This document shows positions 17,507-26,244 of a DNA stretch of 64,000 nucleotides, one piece after another. The stretch is from UBA12087 sp964370815 (lineage in GTDB: Bacteria > Chloroflexota > Anaerolineae > Anaerolineales > Villigracilaceae), in assembly GCA_964370815.1 (NCBI GenBank), contig CAYJKQ010000003.1, positions 62,001 to 126,000 on the forward strand. The letters run 5' to 3'. The notes below the pieces were generated by a model, which was not told the DNA's origin, ran no database searches, and saw only the letters and a program-made list of their open reading frames with translations. A program made the position numbers and the translations under genes. How positions within the stretch are numbered: position 1 is the first letter of the stretch; each line of letters opens with the position of its first letter.

Positions 17507-18411
17507 AACGCTGGTATTGGTTGGTCATCCTGGCACCTGCAGTCATCGGAGTAGGATTGTCATTGTTTTTTTTCAAGTCTTTCAATTTAAGTCATGACCA
17601 CATTGTTTACTTGCGGATTGACTTAGGCAGCTTGTCAATCCTTTGTGGAGTTGGACTCTCCGGGTTGGTTGGACTGGTTTTCGCCCTGGTGAATTGGTCC
17701 AGACAAATTCACCGACAGGCTAATTCTGCTGCAGTTGAAGATCGACGTCACTTCCTACGCCGCCTGGATCACGAACTAAAGAACCCACTTACGGCTATCC
17801 GGGCTGGATTGGTCAACCTGGCTGAGTTGCCTCCCGGTCAATCTCATCAGAACGCGCTGGAGAGTGTTGAAGCCCAGGTCCTGCGACTAAGCCGCCTATC
17901 GACTGATCTACGCAAGCTGGCTGAGCTGGAGGTGCGGCTTGTGGAGCATTCACCTGTGGATATACCAGCTCTGATGCAGGAGGCTTTCAGAATGGCAAAG
18001 GATCAGCCTGGGGCAACAGACAGGCATCTGAACTTAAGCATTCCCCAGGCTCCATGGCCTCTGCCAAATGTCCGGGGTGACTCAGACCTGTTGATGCTGG
18101 CGATCCATAATTTACTGGAAAACGCTCTGAAATTCAGCCGCCCGGGTGATAGATTGGAGTTACGCGCCTTCGAGGATGGGTCTGAAATTGTCATTGAAGT
18201 AGCAGATACCGGCCCTGGAATCCCCGAGAAAGAACAGCCGTATGTTTGGGATGAACTCTTCCGCGGTGAAGCAAGTCGCGGTATCCAGGGTAGCGGACTG
18301 GGACTGGCGCTCGTGAGGGCTATTGCTGAACGACACAAGGGTCGAGTTAACCTGCGCAGCCGCCTGGGGCAGGGGACTGTCGTTAGCTTGCGTCTTCCAG
18401 TTGGACGATAA
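17503..18411 (+). CDS. Sensor histidine kinase (two-TM, no sensor domain)
   Basis: A 302-residue partner kinase of the adjacent regulator. Two N-terminal hydrophobic helices (about 5-25 and 43-66) are joined by only about 17 external residues, with no HAMP or PAS domain, so it resembles intramembrane-sensing kinases. The phosphorylated His is His90 in LDHELKNPLTAIRAG. The catalytic domain carries the N box NLLENALKFS, G1 DTGPGIPEKEQ, the F-box region WDELFRGEA and G2 GSGLGLALVRAI. The start ATG overlaps the regulator stop. A membrane- or envelope-derived signal is the likely input; the target genes may include the lipoprotein just downstream. Confidence 0.92.
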   Translation: MKRWYWLVILAPAVIGVGLSLFFFKSFNLSHDHIVYLRIDLGSLSILCGVGLSGLVGLVFALVNWSRQIHRQANSAAVEDRRHFLRRLDHELKNPLTAIRAGLVNLAELPPGQSHQNALESVEAQVLRLSRLSTDLRKLAELEVRLVEHSPVDIPALMQEAFRMAKDQPGATDRHLNLSIPQAPWPLPNVRGDSDLLMLAIHNLLENALKFSRPGDRLELRAFEDGSEIVIEVADTGPGIPEKEQPYVWDELFRGEASRGIQGSGLGLALVRAIAERHKGRVNLRSRLGQGTVVSLRLPVGR

Positions 18412-18525
18412 TAACAGATCACAGATTGGACACATCGTGTTACGAAAACATAATCGTCCTGCCATCCCGGTGTGACATTCTTATCTTAGAATTGGATGTA
18501 TACCTAATCCAGTTCAGGAGGCACT

Positions 18526-19119
18526 ATGAGAACCAAAACTTTATTCACAATTTTCATCATCCTATTAATGACAGCCTGCAATGGCATAATTGAAATTGGA
18601 ATTGAACATTCACCTCAGCCAGCTGGTTCTGAAATCGTACCAGGCCAGCCCGAGATGATTACCCAGACCCTAGAGACTAGCCCCCAGCCTTCAGCAACCA
18701 CCCAGATTTCAGGTCCTTTGTCTGTAAAAATTTTTCTGATCGCTGTGGGCGATAATGGAATATCAGGTAATATGGTCGGCTGTGGTGATAGTGTTATCCC
18801 TGTGGATGTCGAAATCGTGCCCACCACAGGTGTTTTAAATGCTGCGTTGGTGGAATTGCTCTCACTCAAAGACCAATTCTACGGTCAGTCCGGCCTTTAC
18901 AATTCCCTATACCAGTCGGATTTGGAGGTGGAAAGCGTCAGAATCGACGGTGGCAAGGCTAGTGTTTATCTTACAGGTACCTTATTGATGGGAGGTGAAT
19001 GTGACTCACCCCGCGTGCAAGCTCAGATCGAGCAAACCATCCTGCAATTCGCGAACGTAAGCGAGGCAGCCATTTATATCAACGGTAAATCCCTTGCGGA
19101 TGTCCTGTCGCTTAAGTAA
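18526..19119 (+). CDS. GerMN-domain lipoprotein
   Basis: A 197-residue secreted lipoprotein. The N-terminus is a type II signal peptide with lipobox LMTAC, followed by a Pro/Ser/Thr-rich spacer. Residues about 65-197 form a GerMN domain (VKIFLIAVGDNG; ALVELLSLKD; SVRIDGGKASVYLTG; VSEAAIYINGKSL), known from spore-germination protein GerM and from many non-sporulating envelope proteins. AGGAGG lies just upstream of the ATG. A weak -35/-10 pair (TTGGAC, 17 bases, CATAAT) is seen at 18426-18454. It follows the two-component system after 114 bases and may be a target or cofactor of it. No enzymatic role is known. Confidence 0.8.
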   Translation: MRTKTLFTIFIILLMTACNGIIEIGIEHSPQPAGSEIVPGQPEMITQTLETSPQPSATTQISGPLSVKIFLIAVGDNGISGNMVGCGDSVIPVDVEIVPTTGVLNAALVELLSLKDQFYGQSGLYNSLYQSDLEVESVRIDGGKASVYLTGTLLMGGECDSPRVQAQIEQTILQFANVSEAAIYINGKSLADVLSLK

Positions 19120-19450
19120 ATAGAACCTTGCAGAAATTAACCTGTTGTGGTTTTTCACCCACAAAGAGGATGAGGAGAGTTTTTCAATCCTAAAAATAGC
19201 AGGTTCACTAAGGTTCGCAAGTTGGTTTTTTTTATTGTTGAAATAGCTATATCCTGGAAATGAGAGAATTTACTATAAATAGCTCTTCAAAGCTGGTGGA
19301 ATTCAGCCATCCGTTAAGGTTTGATCGAACATAACCACCGGTTCATCGACATTTGAATTCCATTTCCAAAATAGTAATAATGGTTTCAACACTTTTTTAC
19401 AGATGAATTGGTTTGCTGGTTTATAGATCCTTGACTACTTAAGAAAAGGA
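19120..19450. other. Intergenic region
   Basis: About 330 bases between convergent genes with no recognisable gene. It ends in the pfkA terminator. Confidence 0.35.
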
Positions 19451-19481
19451 AATCCCGAAGTCGAAACCAGACTTCGGGATT
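19451..19481 (-). terminator. Terminator of rnz-pfkA
   Basis: Perfect 12-bp arms (19451-19462, 19470-19481) with a seven-base loop. On the minus strand the hairpin is followed by TTCCTTTTCTT, so it serves pfkA, which ends 25 bases before it. Confidence 0.7.
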
Positions 19482-19505
19482 CTGTATACATACTAGCTGG
19501 AAGGT

Positions 19506-20483
19506 TCAGTGTGCCAGTTGGCGGGCCATTTCATAATATTCCATATTGGCTGCGCGCTGGTGGCTCATGACCTGCTCGAGCTGGATAACATCCACAACAC
19601 GACCGTTTAATCCCACCATGGCATCCGTTTTACCTTCCAGGAGAGCGTTAACAGCCGCAGACCCCAAGCGGGCTGCCAGGAGACGGTCAAAAGCGGTCGG
19701 TCCGCCACCACGCTGAATGTGCCCCAATATGGAAACGCGCGTTTTGAAACCCACGTCCATGGCATCAATGGCACGCGAAAGCTCATTGATCTTGATGTTG
19801 GCGCCTTCAGCGACGATGACAATGGCATGTGATTTGCCACGCCGGTAGGCTTCTTCCAAAGTTGAGGCGATCTCCTCGACAGTGGTAGGCACTTCCGGTA
19901 TCATGACGATCTCAGCACCACAAACGATGCCTGCCATGACTGCCAGATAACCGCAACCGCGCCCCATGGTTTCTATTAGAAAAGCCCGGCTGTGGGAGGA
20001 GGCCGTATCGCGCAATTTATCGACCGCATCCATAATGGTGTTCATGGCTGTATCCACACCAATGGCCATATTGGTGCCCCAGATATCGTTGTCTATACTG
20101 GCAGGGATACCGATCACCTTGATGCCCTGTTCAGCCAGGGCATGTGCCCCGCGCATGGAACCTTCGCCGCCAATGACGATCAGCCCATCCATGCCTGCCA
20201 GGCTCATGTTACGGATGGCTTCGCGCTGGAAGGATTTTTCAAAGAAGCGCTGGCTGCGACGGGTTTGAAGAATGGTGCCACCGCGCTGTAAAATGGAGCC
20301 GACGTCACGCGCACCCATCGGGTGGTATTCTCCATTGATCAAGCCTTCATACCCGCTCATAACTCCAAGTACCTTGGCTTCATGGAACATGGCGGTGCGC
20401 ACCACAGCCCGAATGGTTGCGTTCATACCTGGCGAATCCCCACCCGAGGTGAGCACTCCCATTGTAAAATTCTTTTTCTTCAT
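19506..20483 (-). CDS. pfkA: 6-phosphofructokinase
   Basis: A 325-residue PfkA-type phosphofructokinase making fructose 1,6-bisphosphate in glycolysis. The substrate and phosphate motifs are present: GVLTSGGDSPGMN, IGGEGSMRGA, PASIDNDIWGT (catalytic Asp), RDTASSHSRAF and MGRGCGYLAV. The small residue Ala in PASIDND, where PPi-dependent enzymes carry Lys, and Gly after GGE favour ATP as donor. Glu replaces the usual Asp of GGDGS, a conservative change at a Mg-contact position. It starts three bases after the rnz stop, so they form one operon. Confidence 0.93.
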   Translation of the reverse strand: MKKKNFTMGVLTSGGDSPGMNATIRAVVRTAMFHEAKVLGVMSGYEGLINGEYHPMGARDVGSILQRGGTILQTRRSQRFFEKSFQREAIRNMSLAGMDGLIVIGGEGSMRGAHALAEQGIKVIGIPASIDNDIWGTNMAIGVDTAMNTIMDAVDKLRDTASSHSRAFLIETMGRGCGYLAVMAGIVCGAEIVMIPEVPTTVEEIASTLEEAYRRGKSHAIVIVAEGANIKINELSRAIDAMDVGFKTRVSILGHIQRGGGPTAFDRLLAARLGSAAVNALLEGKTDAMVGLNGRVVDVIQLEQVMSHQRAANMEYYEMARQLAH

Positions 20484-20486
20484 AAC

Positions 20487-21404
20487 CTACCTCTGCTTGA
20501 TCTGAAACGTGTCAAAATCGCGTGCCACAACCGCCTCCGGAAAAACCGCCTGAGCCTCAGCCAGTACATCCTTCTCGCGGTAGCGACGGGAAATATGGGT
20601 CAGGAAAAGTTGCTTTACCCCGGCTTTGAGCGCCAATTCTGCCGCCTGCCGGGCAGTCAGATGCGAATACTCTTGCGCCATTTCCGATTCTTCTTCAAGA
20701 TAGGTGGATTCGATCACCAATCCATCCGCATTTTGGCAGAATTCCAGCAGGTTGTCGGTGCGGCCTGTATCCCCGATGTGAACAAAGCGAGTGCCAGGTT
20801 TTACGTCACCAAGCACATCCTCGGGGGAGATGCGGTTGCCATCCGGCAGGGTGATCGTCAGCCCGTTGACCAGGTCACGACGTTGGGGACCTATTGGCAC
20901 GCCAAAGGCTTCCGCCTTCTCAGGAAGAAATGGGCGGCGTGCTTTTTCCTCGAATAAAAAGCCAAAGCAATCCGCTCCGCGGTGATGAACAGGGAAAGCG
21001 CTGATCGTAAAATCATCAACTTCAAAAAAAACACCTGCAGAAAGCTCATGCAGCTTAATGGGCATGGGCGCTTTAGCGCCGCGCAAGACCACCCCGTAGA
21101 GCAGATCGTGAATGCGTTCGAGGGCATATTTTCCAGCATAGATATTGAGATCATCGATCGCTTCCCAACGTGAGAAGGTGGAAAGCAACCCACCCAACCC
21201 CAGGATGTGATCCAGGTGCCCGTGGGTGATCAGGATGTGGTTAAGATTTTTAAAACCCAGGCCGGATTGCAAAATCTGGCGCTGGGTGCCCTCACCGCAA
21301 TCAATGAGAAAGCGATACTCATCGTGTTTGAGCATTTGGGCTGAAAGCCCACGTCGAACCGAGGGAGCAGACGCTGATGTGCCTAAGAAAACGATTTCAA
21401 ACAA
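20487..21404 (-). CDS. rnz: Ribonuclease Z
   Basis: A 305-residue metallo-beta-lactamase-fold tRNA 3' processing endonuclease. The family start FEIVFLGTSASAPS, the zinc motif THGHLDHILGL near residue 60, PVHHRGADCFGF, the HIGDTGRTDN Asp motif and the late FLTHISRRY are all present. It cleaves precursor tRNAs after the discriminator, which fits the tRNAs of this window having no encoded CCA. It is the first gene of an operon with pfkA. Confidence 0.92.
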   Translation of the reverse strand: MFEIVFLGTSASAPSVRRGLSAQMLKHDEYRFLIDCGEGTQRQILQSGLGFKNLNHILITHGHLDHILGLGGLLSTFSRWEAIDDLNIYAGKYALERIHDLLYGVVLRGAKAPMPIKLHELSAGVFFEVDDFTISAFPVHHRGADCFGFLFEEKARRPFLPEKAEAFGVPIGPQRRDLVNGLTITLPDGNRISPEDVLGDVKPGTRFVHIGDTGRTDNLLEFCQNADGLVIESTYLEEESEMAQEYSHLTARQAAELALKAGVKQLFLTHISRRYREKDVLAEAQAVFPEAVVARDFDTFQIKQR

Positions 21405-21862
21405 CAGTTAATCCTTTACAATAAATTTCCTCTATTTTACCCCATTCAAGCAGAGGAACTGACCCTGCTGGATGAACAAAATGTAACTGAGATTCCACTC
21501 ACTCAACCTATAAGTCAAATTTACTGCTCAGGTATGTCACCCTCCCGAAGGACGCCGGGACGGTGTGAGGGAGCGAATTTGGCGACCGAATGGACTCCTG
21601 CACTGCCAGGAGATCCTCACCTGCACTTGCATGCAGGTGCAAGTGTCACTCCGTTCAGGATGACAGTCGAATTCGTATTGTCTCGATGAAAGTTAGCATG
21701 GCTGAGCAATTACAAGTCATACAATAATTCTCCTTTGGACTACCTTAAAAAAACAGTGGAATGTCATTTCTCCCGAGAGCTGCCGCACCCTGGCAGACTC
21801 ATAACCCGCAATGGGATAGCGGGAGATGGGAGTGAAGCGGAATTTTTCTGTGCATAGACCAT
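21405..21862. other. Intergenic region with palindromic repeat
   Basis: A long divergent gap before ftsK. The middle part is the imperfect palindrome listed separately; the part from 21770 to 21840 has further short G/C-rich inverted repeats. No gene is seen. Confidence 0.4.
21535..21665. repeat. Imperfect intergenic palindrome (REP-like element)
   Basis: The ends TGTCACCCT (21535) and AGGATGACA (21657-21665) pair with one G-T pair, and between them lie AGGAGATCCT and the nested inverted repeat CACTTGCA/TGCAAGTG. The layout TGTCACCCT ... GAGATCCT ... CAGGATGACA recalls palindromic repeats scattered between genes in many environmental bacterial genomes. Only one clear copy is in this window. 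Confidence 0.45.
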
Positions 21863-21865
21863 TTG

Positions 21866-21874
21866 TGCTATAAT
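21866..21874 (+). promoter_or_regulatory. Extended -10 promoter of ftsK
   Basis: TGCTATAAT precedes the ftsK ATG by 25 bases. The -35 region is weak. It supports starting FtsK at 21899 and not at an earlier in-frame codon. Confidence 0.5.
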
Positions 21875-21898
21875 ATTTCAACTAAAGGAACTGCAGAC

Positions 21899-24214
21899 AT
21901 GGCCTCCTCCCAAAGAAAAAAAACTACCACTCGCAAACCGGCGCCCAGGAAAAAGAGCACGACACGGGCTGCGACCAAAAAAACCAGCTCCTCACGCCCA
22001 TCCAGTTCACGCGCCTCCCAAAAAAGATCCCAAACCCCAATTTCCATCCTGCCCAACGGTATTTCCCCGGAACGCAAGATCGACATCCTGGGGATCGCCC
22101 TGGCTCTGGTGGGTCTGTTGACTGTATTCAGCCTGTTCTCAGCCGAACCACTCGGGCTGGGCGGCTCGTGGCTGGGTACGCTGGAAGCCGGCTTCGGTTG
22201 GGGCATGTATATCCTGCCCGTCGCTTTGAGTGTGATCGGCATCTGGTTGGTGGCTCGCAATGTGGACTATCTTCCAAAGCTCTCGGTGGAACGGATCACG
22301 GGTTTCATCCTGTTATTCTTCAACCTGCTGGTGGTATTCCAGGGCTTATCGGGATCTGTGACCGGCAGCGCAGGTGGTTATGCCGGCAAAGTACTCCTGC
22401 AAACCCTGCTGAATCTGCTGGGAGGCGTTGGCGCTTTCATCCTGGTGGTAGCCTGGCTGTTGATCTCCCTGACCATGAGCCTGGATATCTCCATCCAGGA
22501 GCTATTCCAATGGAGTGCTCCCATTATCAGGCGGTTACAACAGAGATTGCAGAACCGATCCACAGCAACACCATCCACAACAACACTTTACTCAACACCT
22601 GAGACTTTGCAGGATAACTTTACCCCGCTGCAACGCATACCCGAGCAACCGCATATCAGCGCACCTGCCACGGGGGTGGTCATCAAGAGCGGTGTCATCA
22701 GCTCCAGCAATGTACCTTGGGTGCTGCCACAGGTAAAAGACATCCTCGAGGTGGGAATCACTCCCGCCATTAATCAAGAATATCTTCAAAAGCGCGCCCG
22801 CCTGATCGAAGAAACGCTGGCCTCCTTTGGAGCACCCAGCCAGGTGGTCGAGATCAGCAATGGACCCAGTATCACCCAATTTGGCGTCGAACCCCTGTAT
22901 GTTGAAACCCGCACCGGGCGCACACGGGTACGCGTCAGCAAGATCGTCTCACTGACAGATGATCTGGCGCTGGCTCTGGCAGCCCCGCGCATCCGCATCC
23001 AGGCACCTGTTCCCGGGCGCAGCTACATCGGCATTGAAGTCCCCAACGAAGAGATGTCCATGGTCATGCTGCGCGACGTTCTGGAAAGCGAGCAATTCAA
23101 ACGCATTCGCTCCACACTGCGCTTTGCACTCGGCAAGGGGGTAGCCGGGCATCCGTTGGTGGCAGACCTGGCCTCCATGCCACATCTGCTGATCGCCGGC
23201 ACGACCGGATCCGGCAAGTCGGTGTGCGTCAATTCCATCCTGACCTGTCTGCTGCTCAACAATACTCCGGATGACATGCGCATGGTTTTGATCGACCCCA
23301 AGCGCGTCGAGCTGACCGGTTACAACGGCATTCCCCACCTGCTTTCCCCGGTGGTGGTAGAGATGGATCGCGTGGTTGGTGCCCTGCAATGGATGACGCG
23401 CGAGATGGACAGCCGTTATCACAAATTCGCCGAGGTGGGCGCCCGCAACATCCAGGATTACAACACCCGCCTGGCATCCCAGGGCAACGTGCCGAAAATG
23501 GGTACTATCGTGGTAGTGATCGATGAATTGGCTGACCTGATGATGATCGCACCGGATGAATCCGAACGCACGATCACACGCCTGGCACAACTGGCACGCG
23601 CCACCGGCATCCACCTGGTGATCGCCACCCAACGCCCGTCTGTGGATGTGGTGACCGGTTTGATCAAAGCCAATTTCCCGGCTCGCATCGCCTTCGCGGT
23701 AGCCTCCGGGATTGATTCGCGCGTCATACTGGATCACCCCGGGGCGGAACGCCTGCTGGGGCGCGGTGATATGCTCTTCCAGGCGCCGGATTCAGCCTCA
23801 CCTGTGCGGGTGCAGGGTGTATTCGTCTCGGATACAGAGACCCAACGTCTGACGCATTTCTGGCGCGACCAGGCTGGGGCAGTCAGCCCGATGGTGGCGG
23901 TAAGTGCCTCCGGTCCGGTAGATGCCCCGGCTTATGGCGGTGTTCCCCTCAAACAGGGTGCCATGTTCGAGGATATGTCTCCGGTGGAGAAAGGGGATGC
24001 ACTTCTGGAGGATGCCATCGAACTGGTGCGGCGCGAAGGGAGGGCTTCGGTCTCCATGCTGCAACGCAGGCTGCGGATCGGCTACACACGTGCCGCCCGC
24101 CTGGTGGACAGCATGGAGGATAGCGGCATCATCAGTCCTCCGCAACCCGGCAGCCAGGTGCGCGAGGTATTGGATTACGGTCAGACCATCCCCCCTGTTG
24201 AAGATGGGATGTAG
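21899..24214 (+). CDS. ftsK: DNA translocase FtsK/SpoIIIE
   Basis: A 771-residue FtsK-type motor that pumps chromosomal DNA at the division septum. Order of parts: a very basic Ser/Thr/Lys-rich N-tail; four predicted TM helices within about residues 60-195; a short linker; the translocase beginning near residue 280 with Walker A GTTGSGKS near 433, Walker B VVVIDELADLMM near 538 and RLAQLARATGIHLVIATQRPS; and a C-terminal winged-helix gamma domain (RREGRASVSMLQRRLRIGY) that reads polar DNA sequences. AAAGGAA precedes ATG 21899. The N-terminal linker is short compared with E. coli FtsK and more like SpoIIIE. Confidence 0.95.
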   Translation: MASSQRKKTTTRKPAPRKKSTTRAATKKTSSSRPSSSRASQKRSQTPISILPNGISPERKIDILGIALALVGLLTVFSLFSAEPLGLGGSWLGTLEAGFGWGMYILPVALSVIGIWLVARNVDYLPKLSVERITGFILLFFNLLVVFQGLSGSVTGSAGGYAGKVLLQTLLNLLGGVGAFILVVAWLLISLTMSLDISIQELFQWSAPIIRRLQQRLQNRSTATPSTTTLYSTPETLQDNFTPLQRIPEQPHISAPATGVVIKSGVISSSNVPWVLPQVKDILEVGITPAINQEYLQKRARLIEETLASFGAPSQVVEISNGPSITQFGVEPLYVETRTGRTRVRVSKIVSLTDDLALALAAPRIRIQAPVPGRSYIGIEVPNEEMSMVMLRDVLESEQFKRIRSTLRFALGKGVAGHPLVADLASMPHLLIAGTTGSGKSVCVNSILTCLLLNNTPDDMRMVLIDPKRVELTGYNGIPHLLSPVVVEMDRVVGALQWMTREMDSRYHKFAEVGARNIQDYNTRLASQGNVPKMGTIVVVIDELADLMMIAPDESERTITRLAQLARATGIHLVIATQRPSVDVVTGLIKANFPARIAFAVASGIDSRVILDHPGAERLLGRGDMLFQAPDSASPVRVQGVFVSDTETQRLTHFWRDQAGAVSPMVAVSASGPVDAPAYGGVPLKQGAMFEDMSPVEKGDALLEDAIELVRREGRASVSMLQRRLRIGYTRAARLVDSMEDSGIISPPQPGSQVREVLDYGQTIPPVEDGM

Positions 24215-24261
24215 TGGGATGGATCATAGACGATGGACTGTGGACGATGGGTGGAACCATA

Positions 24262-24516
24262 ATGAACCTGAAACCATCCAACCTTAAACGCCAGCGAATT
24301 GCCTTGCCGGATTATGTAAAACAAGCCCTGGATGGGAAAGATCTCTTGCAGGCTTATTTGTCCCGCCCAGCGTACCAACAAAACGATTACCTATCCTGGA
24401 TCGAGCGTGCCAAACGCCCGGAAACTGTGCAAAAACGGCTGAACCAGATGCTGGCTGAATTGGAACAGGGCGGCGTTTATATGAATATGAAACACCAGCC
24501 ATCCGCAAGGAAATAA
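24262..24516 (+). CDS. YdeI/OmpD-associated-like small protein
   Basis: An 84-residue protein matching the C-terminal part of YdeI/OmpD-associated proteins: RIALPDYVKQALDGKD, a hydrophobic LLQAYLSRP segment and the hallmark YLSWIERAKRPETVQKRL. Full YdeI proteins are about twice as long, so this is a short stand-alone version or a remnant. Its TAA stop (24514-24516) lies in the same frame as the following DNA methyltransferase, only three codons before that gene's likely first codon. The stretch before it (24215-24261) repeats GACGATGG and is non-coding. Function unknown. Confidence 0.6.
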   Translation: MNLKPSNLKRQRIALPDYVKQALDGKDLLQAYLSRPAYQQNDYLSWIERAKRPETVQKRLNQMLAELEQGGVYMNMKHQPSARK

Positions 24517-24525
24517 GAGGCGACA

Positions 24526-25620
24526 ATTAACAATAACCCCCAACCCCCTCTCAACCAGATCCTGGCAGGAGACTGCGTGGAAGTGATGAACGGACTTCCT
24601 GCAGCTTCGGTGGACCTGGTCTTTGCCGACCCGCCCTATAACCTGCAATTGAAACGTACCCTGTGGCGTCCGGATCTGAGCCGCGTGGATGCAGTAACTG
24701 ATGAGTGGGATCAATTTGAGGGTTTTGCAGAATATGACCACTTTACGCGTGCCTGGCTGACAGCCTGCCGTAGGGTGTTAAAAGAGACTGGCACGTTGTG
24801 GGTGATCGGTTCGTACCATAACATCTACCGGGTTGGTGCTGTGCTGATGGACTTGGGCTTCTGGATATTGAACGATATTGTCTGGATCAAGACCAATCCC
24901 ATGCCCAATTTCCACGGGATGCGCTTCACCAACGCCCACGAAACCCTGTTGTGGGCACAGAAAGTAAGGGGAGCTCACTATACCTTTAATTATCAAACCA
25001 TGAAATCATTAAATGAAGACCTGCAAATGCGCAGTGATTGGGAGCTGCCTCTCTGTAAAGGTCCCGAACGTGTCCGATTAAATGGTGAAAAAGCCCATTC
25101 CACCCAAAAACCGGAAGCACTTCTTTACAGAGTGCTGTCTTCCAGTTCCAAACCAGGGGATGTTGTCCTGGATCCCTTCTTTGGCAGCGGAACGACGGGT
25201 GTGGTTGCCAAAAAACTGCACCGCAACTGGATCGGAATAGAACAGGACAAGGAATATTTCGAACTTGCCCGCCAGCGAATTGATGCCACCCCGGCAGGCG
25301 AGTATTCGGAAGATGCATTCATCAGCCCTTCCAAACGGCAACGTCCACGCGTCTCGTTTGGAACCTTGCTGCAAAATGGTTATGTGCAGGTTGGGCAGGA
25401 ACTCTATTTTAATAAAACCGACCAGGTCGCCATCATCCTGGCAGATGGGCGTTTACGACTGGGCGAAAAGACTGGCTCGATCCACACCCTCGGGCGCGAA
25501 TTGCTGGGAGCACCCTGTAATGGCTGGGAATACTGGTTCCATATGGAGGAGTTCAGCGGAGAAAAATTCCCCTTGAATGATCTGCGTGAGAAATACCTGA
25601 AAAAGGCAAAGGAAGGCTGA
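24526..25620 (+). CDS. CcrM-like DNA adenine methyltransferase with RAMA domain (start uncertain)
   Basis: A beta-class N6-adenine DNA methyltransferase. The catalytic motif DPPYNLQL is about 35 residues in; the SAM motif DPFFGSGTTG comes later, as in CcrM and HinfI, which modify GANTC. The last 90 residues resemble the RAMA domain usual in this group. Family similarity begins before the first standard start codon (GTG 24577): the upstream codons read NQILAGDCVEVM. No ATG, GTG or TTG exists between that segment and the upstream in-frame stop; ATT 24526 has AGAGG five bases before it. So the true start is unclear, and a non-standard start is possible. No restriction enzyme is adjacent, so it is probably an orphan epigenetic enzyme. 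Confidence 0.85.
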   Translation: MNNNPQPPLNQILAGDCVEVMNGLPAASVDLVFADPPYNLQLKRTLWRPDLSRVDAVTDEWDQFEGFAEYDHFTRAWLTACRRVLKETGTLWVIGSYHNIYRVGAVLMDLGFWILNDIVWIKTNPMPNFHGMRFTNAHETLLWAQKVRGAHYTFNYQTMKSLNEDLQMRSDWELPLCKGPERVRLNGEKAHSTQKPEALLYRVLSSSSKPGDVVLDPFFGSGTTGVVAKKLHRNWIGIEQDKEYFELARQRIDATPAGEYSEDAFISPSKRQRPRVSFGTLLQNGYVQVGQELYFNKTDQVAIILADGRLRLGEKTGSIHTLGRELLGAPCNGWEYWFHMEEFSGEKFPLNDLREKYLKKAKEG

Positions 25621-25622
25621 AC

Positions 25623-25952
25623 TTACTTTTTGAAATCCTGCACGCCTGCTTCCATGTGTTCGGCAGTCAGCAACACCATCCTGCCAGATGTAAAATTCTG
25701 AAGGAATTGACCAGCCTCCTGACCGGCCTTGGATTGGAGTGCCACCTCGAGAGCATCGCGTGAATCAAAGAGCAATTCATGGATGCGGGTATACTGCCTA
25801 CCGTCCACTGAATGAACCACCTGCTGCACACTGCTTACGATCTCTTTCCTCAGTCGTGGCATTTTTTCAGCCAAACTCATAAATGTCTGCCAGTTTTCCT
25901 GAAATTCCATTTCGTTGAGGGGTTGTTCAAATAAGACCACCAATTTGTACAT
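25623..25952 (-). CDS. EthD-family protein
   Basis: A 109-residue dimeric alpha-beta barrel protein of the EthD type: KLVVLFEQPLNEMEFQENW, MPRLRKEI, a middle strand with HELLFDSRDALEVAL and C-terminal AGQFLQNFTSGRMVLL. EthD proteins were found with ether-degrading cytochrome P450s but most members are uncharacterised. It converges with the methyltransferase gene, two bases apart, and stands alone on its strand. No catalytic assignment is possible. Confidence 0.7.
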   Translation of the reverse strand: MYKLVVLFEQPLNEMEFQENWQTFMSLAEKMPRLRKEIVSSVQQVVHSVDGRQYTRIHELLFDSRDALEVALQSKAGQEAGQFLQNFTSGRMVLLTAEHMEAGVQDFKK

Positions 25953-26147
25953 ACTTCTCCTGTGCCCGTGCAGCCTGTCAACCTTGTGAGCTTGCGTTGT
26001 CTCACTACTGAATTATACGTGGATTTCCGGGAATTTCAAATTCATGCGCTGGCGCTGATTTTATTAGAAAACAACATTTGGTCCAAGTAAAACAGGAATA
26101 ATCATTCCCTCCCTAACTCTCATAATTTTACGAAACCAGTGCTTTTA

Positions 26148-26156
26148 TGGTATTAT
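26148..26156 (+). promoter_or_regulatory. Extended -10 promoter
   Basis: TGGTATTAT is an extended -10 element. Transcription from about 26163 rules out upstream start codons for the next gene and supports ATG 26245. Confidence 0.45.
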
Positions 26157-26244
26157 GCTCATCATCCTTAATAATGATCGGCTCGATAAGCTGTTCAACC
26201 AATCAACCATACCTACCTTAAAGAGAAGATTTACAGGAAATATT

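Noticed and set aside
24215..24261. N-terminal extension of the YdeI-like protein
   Set aside because: The DNA is a short GACGATGG repeat, and the translated residues are unlike the family.
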